Source of the DNA: Bacteroidetes bacterium GWF2_33_38
Lineage (GTDB): Bacteria; Bacteroidota; Bacteroidia; Bacteroidales; GWF2-33-38
Length of the DNA stretch: 64,000 bases
Assembly: GCA_001769505.1 (NCBI GenBank)
Contig: MEOF01000041.1
Span: 20,177 to 84,176 of the forward strand
Direction: 5' to 3'
Shown here: in pieces, positions 1-9,898 of the stretch
Numbering within the stretch: position 1 is the stretch's first letter
Layout: each line of letters opens with the position of its first letter
Notes under the pieces: generated by a model
What the model was told of the DNA's origin: nothing
Seen by the model: the letters and a program-made list of their open reading frames with translations, nothing else
Databases searched by the model: none
Made by a program: the position numbers and the translations under genes

Positions 1-2253
1 TCGTGTAAATCGACTAAACATGTTCCCGATGGAAGCTATTTATTGACTAATTATGCAATTCAGTGTGATGATAAATCAATAAATAAAGAAGAGTTAGAGA
101 TTTACGTTAAGCAACATCCCAATCGAAAAATATTACAAGTATTGCGATTTCATCTTGGAATTTACAATATTGCAAATAGCGGGAAAGAGCGAAAATGGAA
201 AACAAAAATAGGAAGTGTTATAGGTGAAGAACCAGTTATATATGACGAGTTTTTAACCCAGAAAACGGTCAAACAACTAGGGATTTATGTCGATAGAAAA
301 GGATTTTACAATGCAGTTGTTAAAGATTCAATTCATTACAAAAAGAAAAAAGCAACTGTTTTTTATCAAATCAAAGCAAATGAGCCTTACCGAATTCGTA
401 ATGTATCGTATCAATTCGATGACGATTTAATAAAACCACTAATTTTTCTTGACTCAGTTAATTCGTTGATTAAAAACGGAAAAATACTAGATGTAGATAT
501 GCTCCAAGACGAAAGAGTTCGAGTAACATCTGTAATGAAAAACAAGGGCTATTTCTCTTTTACAAAAGAATATGTATATTTTAAAATCGATAGTTCTTTT
601 AAATCGAATCAAGTTGATATTGTAATAGGATTCAAAAAAGATGTTAGAACCAATGAGAATAACGAACTTATTGAAAGGCAACATAATCTTTATATAATCA
701 AAAATATTTATGTTTATACCAATTTTGACCCAAAAGAAGCATTGCAACTTAAAGATGGCTATTATTCAAGTGCCGACACAACATTTTATAATCAAATATT
801 TTTTCTAAATAACTCTTTCGTGAGAGTTCGCCCCAAAATTATTTCCGAATCAATATATATCAGTCCTGACGACTTGTATAATCAAACCGATGTTGATAGA
901 ACCTATAAGTCGCTACTTTCGCTTGGGCAATACAAATTAGTAAACATTAAGTTTTCGGAAGATGCTGATAATACTTTGAATTGTATTATACAACTTTCAC
1001 CTTTTACCATGCAGTCATACACTGCAGAAATTGAAGGCACAAATGCTTCAGGAAATTCAGGTGTTGCCGGAAATATTTTGTATCAACACAAAAGCTTACT
1101 TCAAGGAGGTGAAATATTTGATTTAAAATTTAAAGGAGCCCTTGAAGCTCAGAGTGCTACTGAAAATGAAGTTGATGGTGTTATTCAAGAAAATTTAGCA
1201 TTTAATACAATAGAACTTGGAGCTGAAGGTAAAATTTATATTCCTAAATTTTTATTGCCGATTCGTTCAATCGAGTTTGTTAAAAAATATCGACCAAAAA
1301 CCTCATTGTCAGGCTTGTATAATTATCAAAAACGTCCCGATTATACTCGCGACCTAGTGAACATGACTTTTGGTTATTCTTGGCAAAGTGCAAATTTTTA
1401 TAAACATTTTGTCAATCCGTTGGAATTAAACTTTGTGAGTATTACTGAAAATAGTTTAGATTTTTTAAATGCAATTCAAGACCCATTTTTGAAAGCGAGT
1501 TATACTGACCATATGATTTCGGCAACAAGTTATAGTTTAATATACAATAATCAAAGCGAAAAAGGGAAAGAAGATTTTTTCTTTATTCGTTTAAATGCGG
1601 AGTCGGCAGGAAGTATTTTAACTACTGCACATAATATACTACAATCGACAAAAACAGATGGAAGTTATACAATTTTCGATTCAAAATTTGCACAATATGT
1701 AAAATCGGATATTGATTTTCGTTTTTATAAATTTATAAATAAATCGAGCAATATTGTTTATCGTTTTTTTGGAGGAATAGCTTATCCTTACGGAAATTCG
1801 GAGGTAATGCCTTTTGAGAAAAAATATTTTGCAGGAGGAGCCAACAGCATTAGGGGATGGCAGGTTAGAACCTTAGGCCCTGGTTCGTATGCTGACAATA
1901 ATGTTCCAATTCAACTAGGTGACATAAAACTTGAAGGAAATATTGAATACCGGTTTAAAATGTTTTGGCTTATCGAAGGTGCTTTTTTCGTAGATGCAGG
2001 AAATATTTGGGCAATAAATACAAAAGATACACGTGAAGGAGCCGTTTTTCAGATTAACGATTTTTATAAGCAATTTGCCATCGGAACTGGATTTGGAACT
2101 CGCTTCGATTTTTCATTTTTTGTTTTTCGACTTGATTTTGGCATGAAAATTCGCGAACCTGAATTTGTTTCCGGGAAAAGATGGTTGCCTGCAAATCATA
2201 CATATACAAAAAACGATTTCACTATTAATTTAGGTATCGGATACCCATTCTAA
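1..2253 (+). CDS. tamL: TamL-type BamA/TamA-family outer membrane lipoprotein, 5' end outside window
   Basis: The reading frame is open from the first base, so the start and most of the signal peptide lie before the window. The second visible codon is Cys (Ser-Cys-Lys-Ser-Thr-Lys), followed by VPDGSYLLTN, the lipobox-plus-VPDG arrangement of Bacteroidota TamL lipoproteins. An internal TTG at 43 lies downstream of this Cys and is unlikely to be the start. About 330 residues of POTRA-like repeats precede a C-terminal surface-antigen (Omp85) beta-barrel. The barrel has the GGANSIRGW lid-loop motif (nt 1834-1860) and ends in INLGIGYPF with a terminal Phe, as outer-membrane barrels do. Omp85 proteins insert or translocate outer-membrane proteins; TamL is thought to pair with an inner-membrane TamB, which is not in this window. 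The family call is firm; the TamL subclass rests on the N-terminal Cys. Confidence 0.88.
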   Translation, partial: SCKSTKHVPDGSYLLTNYAIQCDDKSINKEELEIYVKQHPNRKILQVLRFHLGIYNIANSGKERKWKTKIGSVIGEEPVIYDEFLTQKTVKQLGIYVDRKGFYNAVVKDSIHYKKKKATVFYQIKANEPYRIRNVSYQFDDDLIKPLIFLDSVNSLIKNGKILDVDMLQDERVRVTSVMKNKGYFSFTKEYVYFKIDSSFKSNQVDIVIGFKKDVRTNENNELIERQHNLYIIKNIYVYTNFDPKEALQLKDGYYSSADTTFYNQIFFLNNSFVRVRPKIISESIYISPDDLYNQTDVDRTYKSLLSLGQYKLVNIKFSEDADNTLNCIIQLSPFTMQSYTAEIEGTNASGNSGVAGNILYQHKSLLQGGEIFDLKFKGALEAQSATENEVDGVIQENLAFNTIELGAEGKIYIPKFLLPIRSIEFVKKYRPKTSLSGLYNYQKRPDYTRDLVNMTFGYSWQSANFYKHFVNPLELNFVSITENSLDFLNAIQDPFLKASYTDHMISATSYSLIYNNQSEKGKEDFFFIRLNAESAGSILTTAHNILQSTKTDGSYTIFDSKFAQYVKSDIDFRFYKFINKSSNIVYRFFGGIAYPYGNSEVMPFEKKYFAGGANSIRGWQVRTLGPGSYADNNVPIQLGDIKLEGNIEYRFKMFWLIEGAFFVDAGNIWAINTKDTREGAVFQINDFYKQFAIGTGFGTRFDFSFFVFRLDFGMKIREPEFVSGKRWLPANHTYTKNDFTINLGIGYPF

Positions 2254-2302
2254 ATTTGATAAATCGAATTTTTATAAAAGCGGTTTTCTTTCATAAAAAT
2301 CT

Positions 2303-2310
2303 TACTTTTG
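2303..2310 (+). promoter_or_regulatory. Bacteroidota-type -7 element before the M28 peptidase
   Basis: TACTTTTG matches the TAnnTTTG -7 consensus of the primary Bacteroidota sigma factor and lies 33 nt before the ATG at 2344. No good TTG -33 box is visible at the usual distance. A second match, TAAATTTG, overlaps the tamL stop codon at 2251-2258. Confidence 0.45.
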
Positions 2311-2343
2311 TTGGTAAATTATAAAAATTCAACAACTTTGAAC

Positions 2344-4101
2344 ATGAGAAGAACGGCGATTACTACTTTAATAATTTTCATTTCTTTTTTAAGTTTTCCG
2401 CAAAATATTTCAAGAATAAATATTGAAAAACACATTTCAATATTATCGTCGGATTTAATGGAGGGGAGAAAGCCCGGTTCAAATGGCGATGTGCTTTCGG
2501 CAAATTATATTGCTGAACAATTTAAAAGTGTTGGGCTTCGGTTGAATGAAAATACAGGTTTGCAAGAATTTGAAATTGTTGCGAATGTTGAACTTGGAAC
2601 AAATAATTTATTTTTGATTAACGATTCTACATCAAAAATTTTATCCGATTATGTACCCTTATCTTTTTCAGGTCGAGAAAGGTTGGAGGCTGAAGTTGTA
2701 TTTGTGGGATATGGTTTTGATTTTAAAACTGAAAAAATAGAGTGGAACGATTATCAAAATGTGGATGTACGAGGAAAATGGGTAATTGTGTTACTCGGAC
2801 ATCCCGAAATCGACAGCTCTTTCAGCGTTTTTAGCGAGTACGCCGATGAACGTTCAAAAGTTATTTTAGCCAAAGACAAAGGAGCAGGAGGCGTTATTTT
2901 TGTTTCAGGAAAAAAACTTAATGAAAAAGACGAACTAATGGAACTTTTTTATGATAAAAGTTCTTCAGGAGTCGATGTGCCGGTTATAAATATTACACGA
3001 AAACTTGCTAACAAAATTTTATCCCCAGCTAAAACAATCGAAGAATTAGAGTCTAATCTTAATTTGAATCGAAAACCAGAATCGTTCGCTATTAACAAAA
3101 CAGTTAAAGGAATAACCGATATTATTCAAACTAAAATTAAAACCAATAACATTATTGGAATTCTTGAAGGAACCGAACCAATTTTAAAAAACGAATATAT
3201 TGTTATTGGTGCACATTACGACCATCTTGGAATGGGAGGAAAGGGTAGTGGCTCACGAATGCCCGATACAAGTGCGGTTCATAATGGAGCCGACGACAAT
3301 GCGTCGGGAGTTGCGTTGATGATTGAGTTGGCTCGTGAGTTTTCAAAATTGAAAAACCAAAAGCGTAGTATAATTTTTATTGCTTTTGGAGCAGAAGAAA
3401 TGGGTTTGCTTGGCTCGAAATATTTTATCGAAAAACCGATTGTTGAACGTAACAAAATTAAAGCAATGTTTAATTTCGACATGGTTGGTCGATTGCGAAA
3501 TAAATCGTTATCGCTTGGCGGAGTTGGCACGGCAAAGGAAATTGAAAATATCCTTTTTAAATATTCAGATACAACAAAACTTGTATTATCGACCTCACCC
3601 GAAGGATTTGGTCCATCTGATCATGCAAATTTTTATTCGAATAATATTCCTGTTTTCTTTGTTTCTACGGGAGCACATGCCGATTATCACATGCCTTTCG
3701 ATGATAAAGAATATTTGAATATGGAAGGAATTAAAATTGTTGGAGAATATTTTTATCCGATTATTTCAGAAATCCTTGACTTGGATACAAATCTTACATT
3801 TCAAGAATCAGGACAAAAAGCAGCTTCAAAACATGGTGGGAAATTAAAAGTTACACTCGGAATTGTTCCAAATTTTTCGAATCAAGATGGTAATGGACTT
3901 GGGGTTGATGGTGTGACTAAGGGAGGTTCTGCCGAACATGGAGGAATAAAAAAAGGAGACATCATAACTGCATTAAACGGAAATACAGTCAAAAATATAT
4001 ACGATTATATGTTCCGACTCAAAAAACTTGAGCTTGGGCAAACCATTACGGTTGATATAAATAGAAGCGGAGAGAAAATTATTTTACTCATTCAATTGTA
4101 G
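2344..4101 (+). CDS. Secreted M28-family zinc aminopeptidase with PA and PDZ domains
   Basis: The chosen start is the ATG at 2344, directly followed by a signal peptide (MRRTAITTLIIFISF, cleavage near SFPQN). The upstream in-frame TTG at 2308 overlaps the putative -7 element and adds residues that fit no signal peptide. A protease-associated (PA) region occupies roughly residues 110-240. The M28 metal ligands are in order: GAHYDHLG, GADDNASG, GAEEMGLLGSKYF, FNFDMVGR and SDHANF. This matches a co-catalytic di-zinc exopeptidase. The last ~85 residues form a PDZ domain (GSAEHGGIKKGDIITALNG). It probably trims peptides in the periplasm or outside the cell. M28 peptidases with a C-terminal PDZ are common in Bacteroidota. 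Confidence 0.9.
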   Translation: MRRTAITTLIIFISFLSFPQNISRINIEKHISILSSDLMEGRKPGSNGDVLSANYIAEQFKSVGLRLNENTGLQEFEIVANVELGTNNLFLINDSTSKILSDYVPLSFSGRERLEAEVVFVGYGFDFKTEKIEWNDYQNVDVRGKWVIVLLGHPEIDSSFSVFSEYADERSKVILAKDKGAGGVIFVSGKKLNEKDELMELFYDKSSSGVDVPVINITRKLANKILSPAKTIEELESNLNLNRKPESFAINKTVKGITDIIQTKIKTNNIIGILEGTEPILKNEYIVIGAHYDHLGMGGKGSGSRMPDTSAVHNGADDNASGVALMIELAREFSKLKNQKRSIIFIAFGAEEMGLLGSKYFIEKPIVERNKIKAMFNFDMVGRLRNKSLSLGGVGTAKEIENILFKYSDTTKLVLSTSPEGFGPSDHANFYSNNIPVFFVSTGAHADYHMPFDDKEYLNMEGIKIVGEYFYPIISEILDLDTNLTFQESGQKAASKHGGKLKVTLGIVPNFSNQDGNGLGVDGVTKGGSAEHGGIKKGDIITALNGNTVKNIYDYMFRLKKLELGQTITVDINRSGEKIILLIQL

Positions 4102-4171
4102 GAGTAGACAGAAATTTAATAAAGCAATTTGTTGGGTAAGTGTTTAGTAATGACAGATTAAAAAAAATAAA

Positions 4172-4981
4172 ATGAAAAAAACGTGGATATTTTGGGTAAT
4201 TGCAATTTTTATAACGCTTGCAGCTGCTTATTATCAGCGAATTACGGGACCTACATATCCAATTAAAGCAACAGTAATATTTAATAATCAAGAGTATTCG
4301 TTTAAACTTTTACGAAGTCATGGTGGAGAAAGCGATTGCGAAATTTTAATCCCAATTGAAGAGAATGGTTTTGAAGCAAATATTGTGTATAAAAAATATC
4401 CTTCGAATGATGAATGGCAACGAATTGCATTTGCTAAAGGAAAAAATGGGTATGTTGCTTTATTGCCTAATCAGCCACCTGCTGGAAAGTTGATGTATTT
4501 TGTTGAGGTAAATCAAGCAAATGCAAAATTGAAAATTCCAACCGATAAGGAAGCGATTATTCGATTTAAAGGTGATGTGCCTACTTTTGTACTTGCTCCA
4601 CATGTGTTTTTCATGTTTTTGGCTATGCTTATATCAAATCTTGCAGCTATACTCGCATTTGTAAGACATCAACGATTTCGCTTTTATGCTTTTCTAACAT
4701 TTTTCTTATTACTTATTGGCGGAATGATTTTAGGTCCGGTGGTTCAAAAATATGCATTTGGCGAATTTTGGACAGGCATTCCATTCGGTTGGGATTTAAC
4801 TGATAATAAAACTCTTTTCGCTTTCATGGCTTGGCTCATCGCAATCATGCTAAATTGGAAAAAAGAAAGACCTTGGGCAATAATTGTAGCTGCAATTGTT
4901 TTGCTACTAATATACTCAATCCCACATAGTACAATGGGTTCGGAGTTAAATCATGCAACTGGAAAGATAACAACAGGATAA
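4172..4981 (+). CDS. Conserved membrane protein, unknown function
   Basis: A 269-residue protein with a clear ATG. It has an N-terminal membrane segment (residues ~5-22), then a soluble extracytoplasmic domain of about 110 residues (~25-135), then four hydrophobic segments (roughly 138-165, 172-195, 212-228 and 233-250). The soluble part, with EYSFKLLRSHGGESDCEI, looks like a beta-rich domain. I recognise no family and no catalytic motif. It follows the M28 gene by 70 nt on the same strand and ends at a strong hairpin, so it may share that transcript. Confidence 0.7.
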   Translation: MKKTWIFWVIAIFITLAAAYYQRITGPTYPIKATVIFNNQEYSFKLLRSHGGESDCEILIPIEENGFEANIVYKKYPSNDEWQRIAFAKGKNGYVALLPNQPPAGKLMYFVEVNQANAKLKIPTDKEAIIRFKGDVPTFVLAPHVFFMFLAMLISNLAAILAFVRHQRFRFYAFLTFFLLLIGGMILGPVVQKYAFGEFWTGIPFGWDLTDNKTLFAFMAWLIAIMLNWKKERPWAIIVAAIVLLLIYSIPHSTMGSELNHATGKITTG

Positions 4982-4984
4982 TAA

Positions 4985-5007
4985 AAAAGCGGACATTGTC
5001 CGCTTTT
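4985..5007. terminator. Bidirectional terminator between convergent genes
   Basis: AAAAGCGGAC (4985-4994) pairs perfectly with GTCCGCTTTT (4998-5007) across a 3-nt loop. There are A and T runs on the two sides, so it can work in both directions. It lies between the stop codons of the membrane protein and the phosphofructokinase. Confidence 0.85.
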
Positions 5008-5012
5008 AATTT

Positions 5013-6251
5013 TTATAAATTATCGGGGTTTACCTTTGGAAATGAATGTTCAAACTGAACTTTTTTAGGATTCCAAATCATGTACGATAAAAAATCACGA
5101 TATGTTTCGTTAAAATGCAAGGTTTTGGTATCGTAATATTCAGTAGGAAGAGGTTTATTTCCGATACTTCCCATGTCAATACAGTCGGTATTATATTCTT
5201 CTAATTCCTGATAATTAGCAATTTTAGTTAAAACAGGCATTTTTCCATAATCCTCGCGTAAAAGCAAATCGGTTACTTTATCAGCAAGAATCGACGATAA
5301 TCGTCTGTCATACTGCATGCAATCTCCCGAACGAGCATAGTACCCAATGCTTTGACCTCTTGTTAATATTCCTGTTTTACGCTCAATTTCTGATGCTAAT
5401 ACTCCTGCAATTCCTCCAAAACGAGGATGTCCATATTCATCAACTTCTGAACTTGCATATACTAGTTCTGTTTTACCAGATTTGTCGTTGTACCAGCGAG
5501 TTCCTTCAGAAGCGGCAATGATTAAGAATTTTTTTTCTGATTTATGATACAATTCATTAATTCTGTCAAAAAATTGTTCTTTTCGTTCCTTTGTTATTTC
5601 ATACTCAGGGATGAGCGAAATTTCAGCACCACCATACATTGCTGCACCAGTAAGCCAACCTGCATCACGTCCCATTGTTTCTAATACAACAATTCTTGAA
5701 TGCGATTCGGCTGTTGTGCAAATTCTTGACGAATATTCAGCAACACTCAGGGCAGAAGTTGGAAATCCAGGACATAACACCGCTTCGATTTCTTGTTTGC
5801 CATAATGATGTATGGTTCGTGTTCTTAAATCGTTATCAATTGTCTTTGGAAAACCGATTACCGGAATTCGTTCTTCTTCGTAAAGACGTTTAGCAGCACC
5901 ATTTGTATCGTCTCCTCCAATGGTAACTAAAACATCAATTTTATATCTTTTTAGATTTTCCAATATTTGTGGAACTCTGTTTACATTGTTTTTCTTTGTA
6001 GGGAAAGGGTTTGTGCGACTTGAGCGTAAAGCTGTTCCTCCATATACTCCATTATATGGTTGATTGGTTAAGTCAACAATATCGCCATTACCGGTTAAAC
6101 CTTTCCACCCACTTTTGATTCCGTAAACTTTATAACCTAAAACAGCAGCACGATTACGAATAGCTTCGATACTTGAATTCAACGCAGGAGTATCGCCTCC
6201 GCCAGTTAAAATAGCGAGGGTTTTTCCTGCAAATATTTTATTTTTTTTCAT
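5013..6251 (-). CDS. 6-phosphofructokinase, with PPi-dependent-type active-site residues
   Basis: A 412-residue PfkA-superfamily enzyme that phosphorylates fructose 6-phosphate in glycolysis. Visible motifs are LTGGGDTPALN (phosphate-binding loop, ~15-25), GGTALRSSRTNPF (~71-83), GGDDTNGAAKRL (112-123), PKTIDNDL (135-142) and MGRDAGWLTG. In ATP-dependent E. coli PfkA the two discriminating positions are Gly104 (GGDGS) and Gly124 (PGTIDND). Here they read Asp (GGDDT) and Lys (PKTIDND), the pair seen in pyrophosphate-dependent enzymes. That points to PPi as phosphoryl donor and a reversible reaction, but this is inferred from two residues. It is a single gene convergent with its neighbour. Confidence 0.9.
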   Translation of the reverse strand: MKKNKIFAGKTLAILTGGGDTPALNSSIEAIRNRAAVLGYKVYGIKSGWKGLTGNGDIVDLTNQPYNGVYGGTALRSSRTNPFPTKKNNVNRVPQILENLKRYKIDVLVTIGGDDTNGAAKRLYEEERIPVIGFPKTIDNDLRTRTIHHYGKQEIEAVLCPGFPTSALSVAEYSSRICTTAESHSRIVVLETMGRDAGWLTGAAMYGGAEISLIPEYEITKERKEQFFDRINELYHKSEKKFLIIAASEGTRWYNDKSGKTELVYASSEVDEYGHPRFGGIAGVLASEIERKTGILTRGQSIGYYARSGDCMQYDRRLSSILADKVTDLLLREDYGKMPVLTKIANYQELEEYNTDCIDMGSIGNKPLPTEYYDTKTLHFNETYRDFLSYMIWNPKKVQFEHSFPKVNPDNL

Positions 6252-6384
6252 AAAGAATTTATATTAATGATAAGTTCTAAAAACTCAATTTTAAATAGAA
6301 ATTTCAATACATAAATGTACAAATTTTTTCTAAAAACAAAGGGGAATTTATTTTTTTCAAATTATTAGCTTGCAAATTAATTCA

Positions 6385-6392
6385 TATCTTTG
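6385..6392 (+). promoter_or_regulatory. -7 element before mfd
   Basis: TATCTTTG fits TAnnTTTG and lies about 60 nt before the preferred mfd start. A TTG occurs at 6370-6372, but its spacing (12 nt) is shorter than usual, so only the -7 box is well supported. Confidence 0.4.
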
Positions 6393-6451
6393 CGGAGTTG
6401 CAATAATTTGCACGTTATTATTTGCTTAGCTTTCATATAAATATAAAAAAA

Positions 6452-9400
6452 TTGCAGACTGAAAACCTTACATTAATTTCAAAAAAATACACCGAATTAT
6501 CGGCGTTCAAAAAAATTGTTGCTTCTTTTGAGTTATCAAAACAAACAAACAAAATTTATGTAACAGGTCTACTGGGTTCGTCCACAGCAATTTTATTATC
6601 AGAGATTTACAAAAAGTTAAACAAAACCCTTGTCATTGTAATTTCTGATTTTGAAGAGGCTGCTTATTTTTATAGCGATATGTCGAATTTATTGCCAGCC
6701 GAAGAAGTGTTGATGTATCCGTCTTCGTACAAACGGACTTTTATTTATGGGAATATTGATAATTCTAGTGTGCTGGTTCGCTCTGAAGTGCTGAGCAAAT
6801 TACTCGACGAAACTAAAAAATATTTTATTGTTACCCATGCTGAAGCCATACAGGAGAAGGTTGTTGTTAAAAATGTTTTTGAATCGAATATTTTAAATTT
6901 ATCGAAAGGCGAATCGACCTCAGTTGGTTTTATTATCGATTTGCTTAACGAATATGGTTTTGAACGAACCGATTTTGTTTATGAGCCTGGACAGTATTCG
7001 AATAGGGGTAGTATTATTGATGTTTTTTCGTTTTCAAACGAATTTCCATATCGTATTGACTTTTTTGGTGACGATGTTGATTCGATTCGAACCTTTAATC
7101 CCGAAACACAAATTTCGATTAAGCAACACGATAAAATCAGCATTATTCCCGATATTAAAACGAAACTAAATACCGAAGTTCACGAATCGTTTTTTAAATA
7201 TCTGCCATCTGACTCTCTTGTAATTGCAAAGGATATAAATTATACAATCGAAAAAATCAACTATTTGATTGATACAGCAAGGAAGAAAGAAATTGAACTT
7301 GAAGAAGAAATTAATTTTTCGCATATCGAAACAGATAAAGATATTCTCGAAAATTTACAGAATTTTCAACTCATTGAATTAGGCAATAAAAAATTTTTCA
7401 ACGAATCGCTTGAGATTTCCTTTGATACTACATTGCAGCCAGCTTTTAAAAAGAACTTCGATTTGTTATCCGAAAATTTATTTGCAAATCAAACTGCTGG
7501 ATACAAAAATTGTATTGTTTCAGAAAGCCCAAATCAATTTGAACGATTACGTTCTATATTTTCAAGCATCAATTCAGAAGTCAAATTTATTCCTGTTTTG
7601 TCGAATATACATCAAGGATTTATTGATCATGATTTAAAAATTTGCTGTTTTACCGATCATGAAATATTTGAGCGATATCATAAATATAAAACCCGAACGA
7701 GTTTTTCCAAAAAAGATTCGCTGAGCATAAAAGAACTTACCGATTTACATCAGGGCGATTATGTGGTACATATCGATCACGGAATTGGAATTTTTGGAGG
7801 TCTCCAAAAAATAAGTTTACAAGGAAAAGAACAAGAAGCTATTCGCTTGGTTTATAAAGATAATGATATTTTATTCGTTAGCATTCACTCCTTGCATCGA
7901 ATTTCAAAATTCAAAGGAAAAGATAGCGATGAACCTACAATACACAAATTGGGTTCGGGGGCATGGCAAAAACTGAAACAAAATGCGAAGAAGAAGATTA
8001 AAGATATTGCTAAAGATTTAATTGTTCTGTACGCTCAACGAAAGCAAAAAGAAGGTTTTCAGTTCAGCCCCGACACTTATATGCAGGAGGAATTAGAGGC
8101 CTCGTTTATTTACGAAGATACTCCCGATCAAATTAAATCGACTGCCGCTGTGAAATTAGATATGGAGTCGGCAATTCCTATGGATAGGCTTGTATGCGGA
8201 GATGTGGGTTTCGGAAAAACAGAAATAGCTATACGTGCAGCATTTAAGGCAGTTGCTGACAATAAGCAAGTTGCTATATTAGTTCCAACTACGATTCTTG
8301 CACTTCAACATTACAATACTTTTGCCGACAGATTGCGACAATTTCCATGCAAGGTCGATTATATAAGTCGATTTAAAAAAGCATCGGAGCAGAAAGAAGT
8401 GTTGAAAAATGTGAAAGAAGGCAAGATTGACATTTTAATTGGGACACACCGAATTTTAGGCAAAGATTTAGAATTCAAAGATTTAGGGCTTTTTATTATT
8501 GATGAGGAACAAAAATTCGGAGTAGCTGCAAAAGAAAAACTACGACAAATCAAGGTTGATGTTGATACCTTGACTCTTACCGCAACACCCATTCCCAGAA
8601 CACTGCAATTTTCGTTAATGGGAGCAAGAGATTTATCGGTAATTAATACACCTCCTCCAAATCGACATCCAATTGTTACTGAATTACATACATTTAACGA
8701 GGAAATTATTAAAGAAGCGATTCAGTTTGAAGTAAATAGAGGGGGACAAGTATTCTTTATAAACAATCGTGTTCAAAATATTGAAGATATTGCAATGCTG
8801 GTTCGAAAGCTTTGTCCTACGTTGAGAGTAATTATTGCTCATGGTCAAATGGATGGCGATAAGCTCGAAAAAGTTATGCTTGATTTTATCGATGGAGCAT
8901 TCGACGTTTTAGTAGCAACTTCTATCATAGAATCAGGTCTTGATATTCCGAATGCAAATACAATTATTATAAATAATGCTCATCATTTTGGGTTAAGCGA
9001 TTTACACCAACTTCGTGGTAGAGTTGGGCGTTCAAATAAAAAGGCATTTTGTTATTTATTGGCTCCACCTACTAATATAATTTCGACCGAAGCAAAGCGT
9101 CGACTTCGTGCGATTGAAGAATATTCAGATTTGGGAAGTGGATTTAATATTGCGTTGCAAGATTTAGATATTCGCGGAGCTGGAAATTTATTGGGCGGCG
9201 AACAAAGTGGTTTTATTGCCGATATAGGAATTGAAACGTATCAACGAATTCTTGATGAAGCAATTCAAGAATTAAAAGACAATGAATTTAGAGGGGTATT
9301 TGAAGCAGAAGAAACAGAGAAATCTAAAGACGATAAAGTTTATGTGAAAGAATGTAATATTGAAACAGACTTTGAGATTTTGTTACCCGATGAATATATT

Positions 9401-9817
9401 TCAAATATATCGGAGCGAATAAATCTTTATCGTGAACTTGATAATATCAAAGATGAAGTAGAACTTCAACGATTTGAACAAAATATGACTGATCGATTCG
9501 GGGAGCTGCCAAAGCAAGCTATAGATTTATTGAATGTGGTAAGGCTTCGATGGCTTGCACTAAAAATTGGATTTGAGAAATTAGTAATTAAAAATGAGCA
9601 AATGGTGGCTTATTTTATCTCAAACCAAGAGTCGACATACTATCAATCTCCAACTTTTTCAGGAGTGTTGAATTATTTGCAAAAAAATCAGCACAAGTGT
9701 AAAATGAAAGAAACCAAAGAAAAACTAATGTTTTTATTTTCAGATGTTAAGAACATAGACATTGCTAATAGAAAAATAGCTGAAATAGTAAAGTTTATTT
9801 TCGAGGGTGTTCGTTAG
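6452..9817 (+). CDS. mfd: Transcription-repair coupling factor Mfd
   Basis: Mfd is a DNA translocase that removes RNA polymerase stalled at lesions and recruits UvrA. In order: an N-terminal UvrB-like region (~1-350), the RNA-polymerase-interacting CarD-like domain (GDYVVHIDHGIGIFGG, ~435-500), and the superfamily 2 helicase motor. The motor has Walker A CGDVGFGKTEIA (~583), the DEEQ box IIDEEQKFGV (~683), TLTATPIPRT and the HQLRGRVGRS motif. A C-terminal TRCF domain follows. Length (~1121) matches the family. No ATG precedes the conserved region. TTG at 6452 follows an A-rich leader typical of Bacteroidota starts; TTG at 6422 would add ten residues. Confidence 0.95.
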   Translation: MQTENLTLISKKYTELSAFKKIVASFELSKQTNKIYVTGLLGSSTAILLSEIYKKLNKTLVIVISDFEEAAYFYSDMSNLLPAEEVLMYPSSYKRTFIYGNIDNSSVLVRSEVLSKLLDETKKYFIVTHAEAIQEKVVVKNVFESNILNLSKGESTSVGFIIDLLNEYGFERTDFVYEPGQYSNRGSIIDVFSFSNEFPYRIDFFGDDVDSIRTFNPETQISIKQHDKISIIPDIKTKLNTEVHESFFKYLPSDSLVIAKDINYTIEKINYLIDTARKKEIELEEEINFSHIETDKDILENLQNFQLIELGNKKFFNESLEISFDTTLQPAFKKNFDLLSENLFANQTAGYKNCIVSESPNQFERLRSIFSSINSEVKFIPVLSNIHQGFIDHDLKICCFTDHEIFERYHKYKTRTSFSKKDSLSIKELTDLHQGDYVVHIDHGIGIFGGLQKISLQGKEQEAIRLVYKDNDILFVSIHSLHRISKFKGKDSDEPTIHKLGSGAWQKLKQNAKKKIKDIAKDLIVLYAQRKQKEGFQFSPDTYMQEELEASFIYEDTPDQIKSTAAVKLDMESAIPMDRLVCGDVGFGKTEIAIRAAFKAVADNKQVAILVPTTILALQHYNTFADRLRQFPCKVDYISRFKKASEQKEVLKNVKEGKIDILIGTHRILGKDLEFKDLGLFIIDEEQKFGVAAKEKLRQIKVDVDTLTLTATPIPRTLQFSLMGARDLSVINTPPPNRHPIVTELHTFNEEIIKEAIQFEVNRGGQVFFINNRVQNIEDIAMLVRKLCPTLRVIIAHGQMDGDKLEKVMLDFIDGAFDVLVATSIIESGLDIPNANTIIINNAHHFGLSDLHQLRGRVGRSNKKAFCYLLAPPTNIISTEAKRRLRAIEEYSDLGSGFNIALQDLDIRGAGNLLGGEQSGFIADIGIETYQRILDEAIQELKDNEFRGVFEAEETEKSKDDKVYVKECNIETDFEILLPDEYISNISERINLYRELDNIKDEVELQRFEQNMTDRFGELPKQAIDLLNVVRLRWLALKIGFEKLVIKNEQMVAYFISNQESTYYQSPTFSGVLNYLQKNQHKCKMKETKEKLMFLFSDVKNIDIANRKIAEIVKFIFEGVR

Positions 9818-9855
9818 ATTTCCAATATGCACTATCATCCATTTTTGTTATTTAT

Positions 9856-9891
9856 GTCAAAGGACATTCAACTTAATTAATGTCCTTTGAC
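9856..9891. terminator. Bidirectional terminator between mfd and the OmpP1-like gene
   Basis: A perfect 13-bp stem: GTCAAAGGACATT (9856-9868) with AATGTCCTTTGAC (9879-9891), 10-nt loop, followed by TTTT. It sits between two convergent stop codons. Confidence 0.85.
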
Positions 9892-9898
9892 TTTTATG

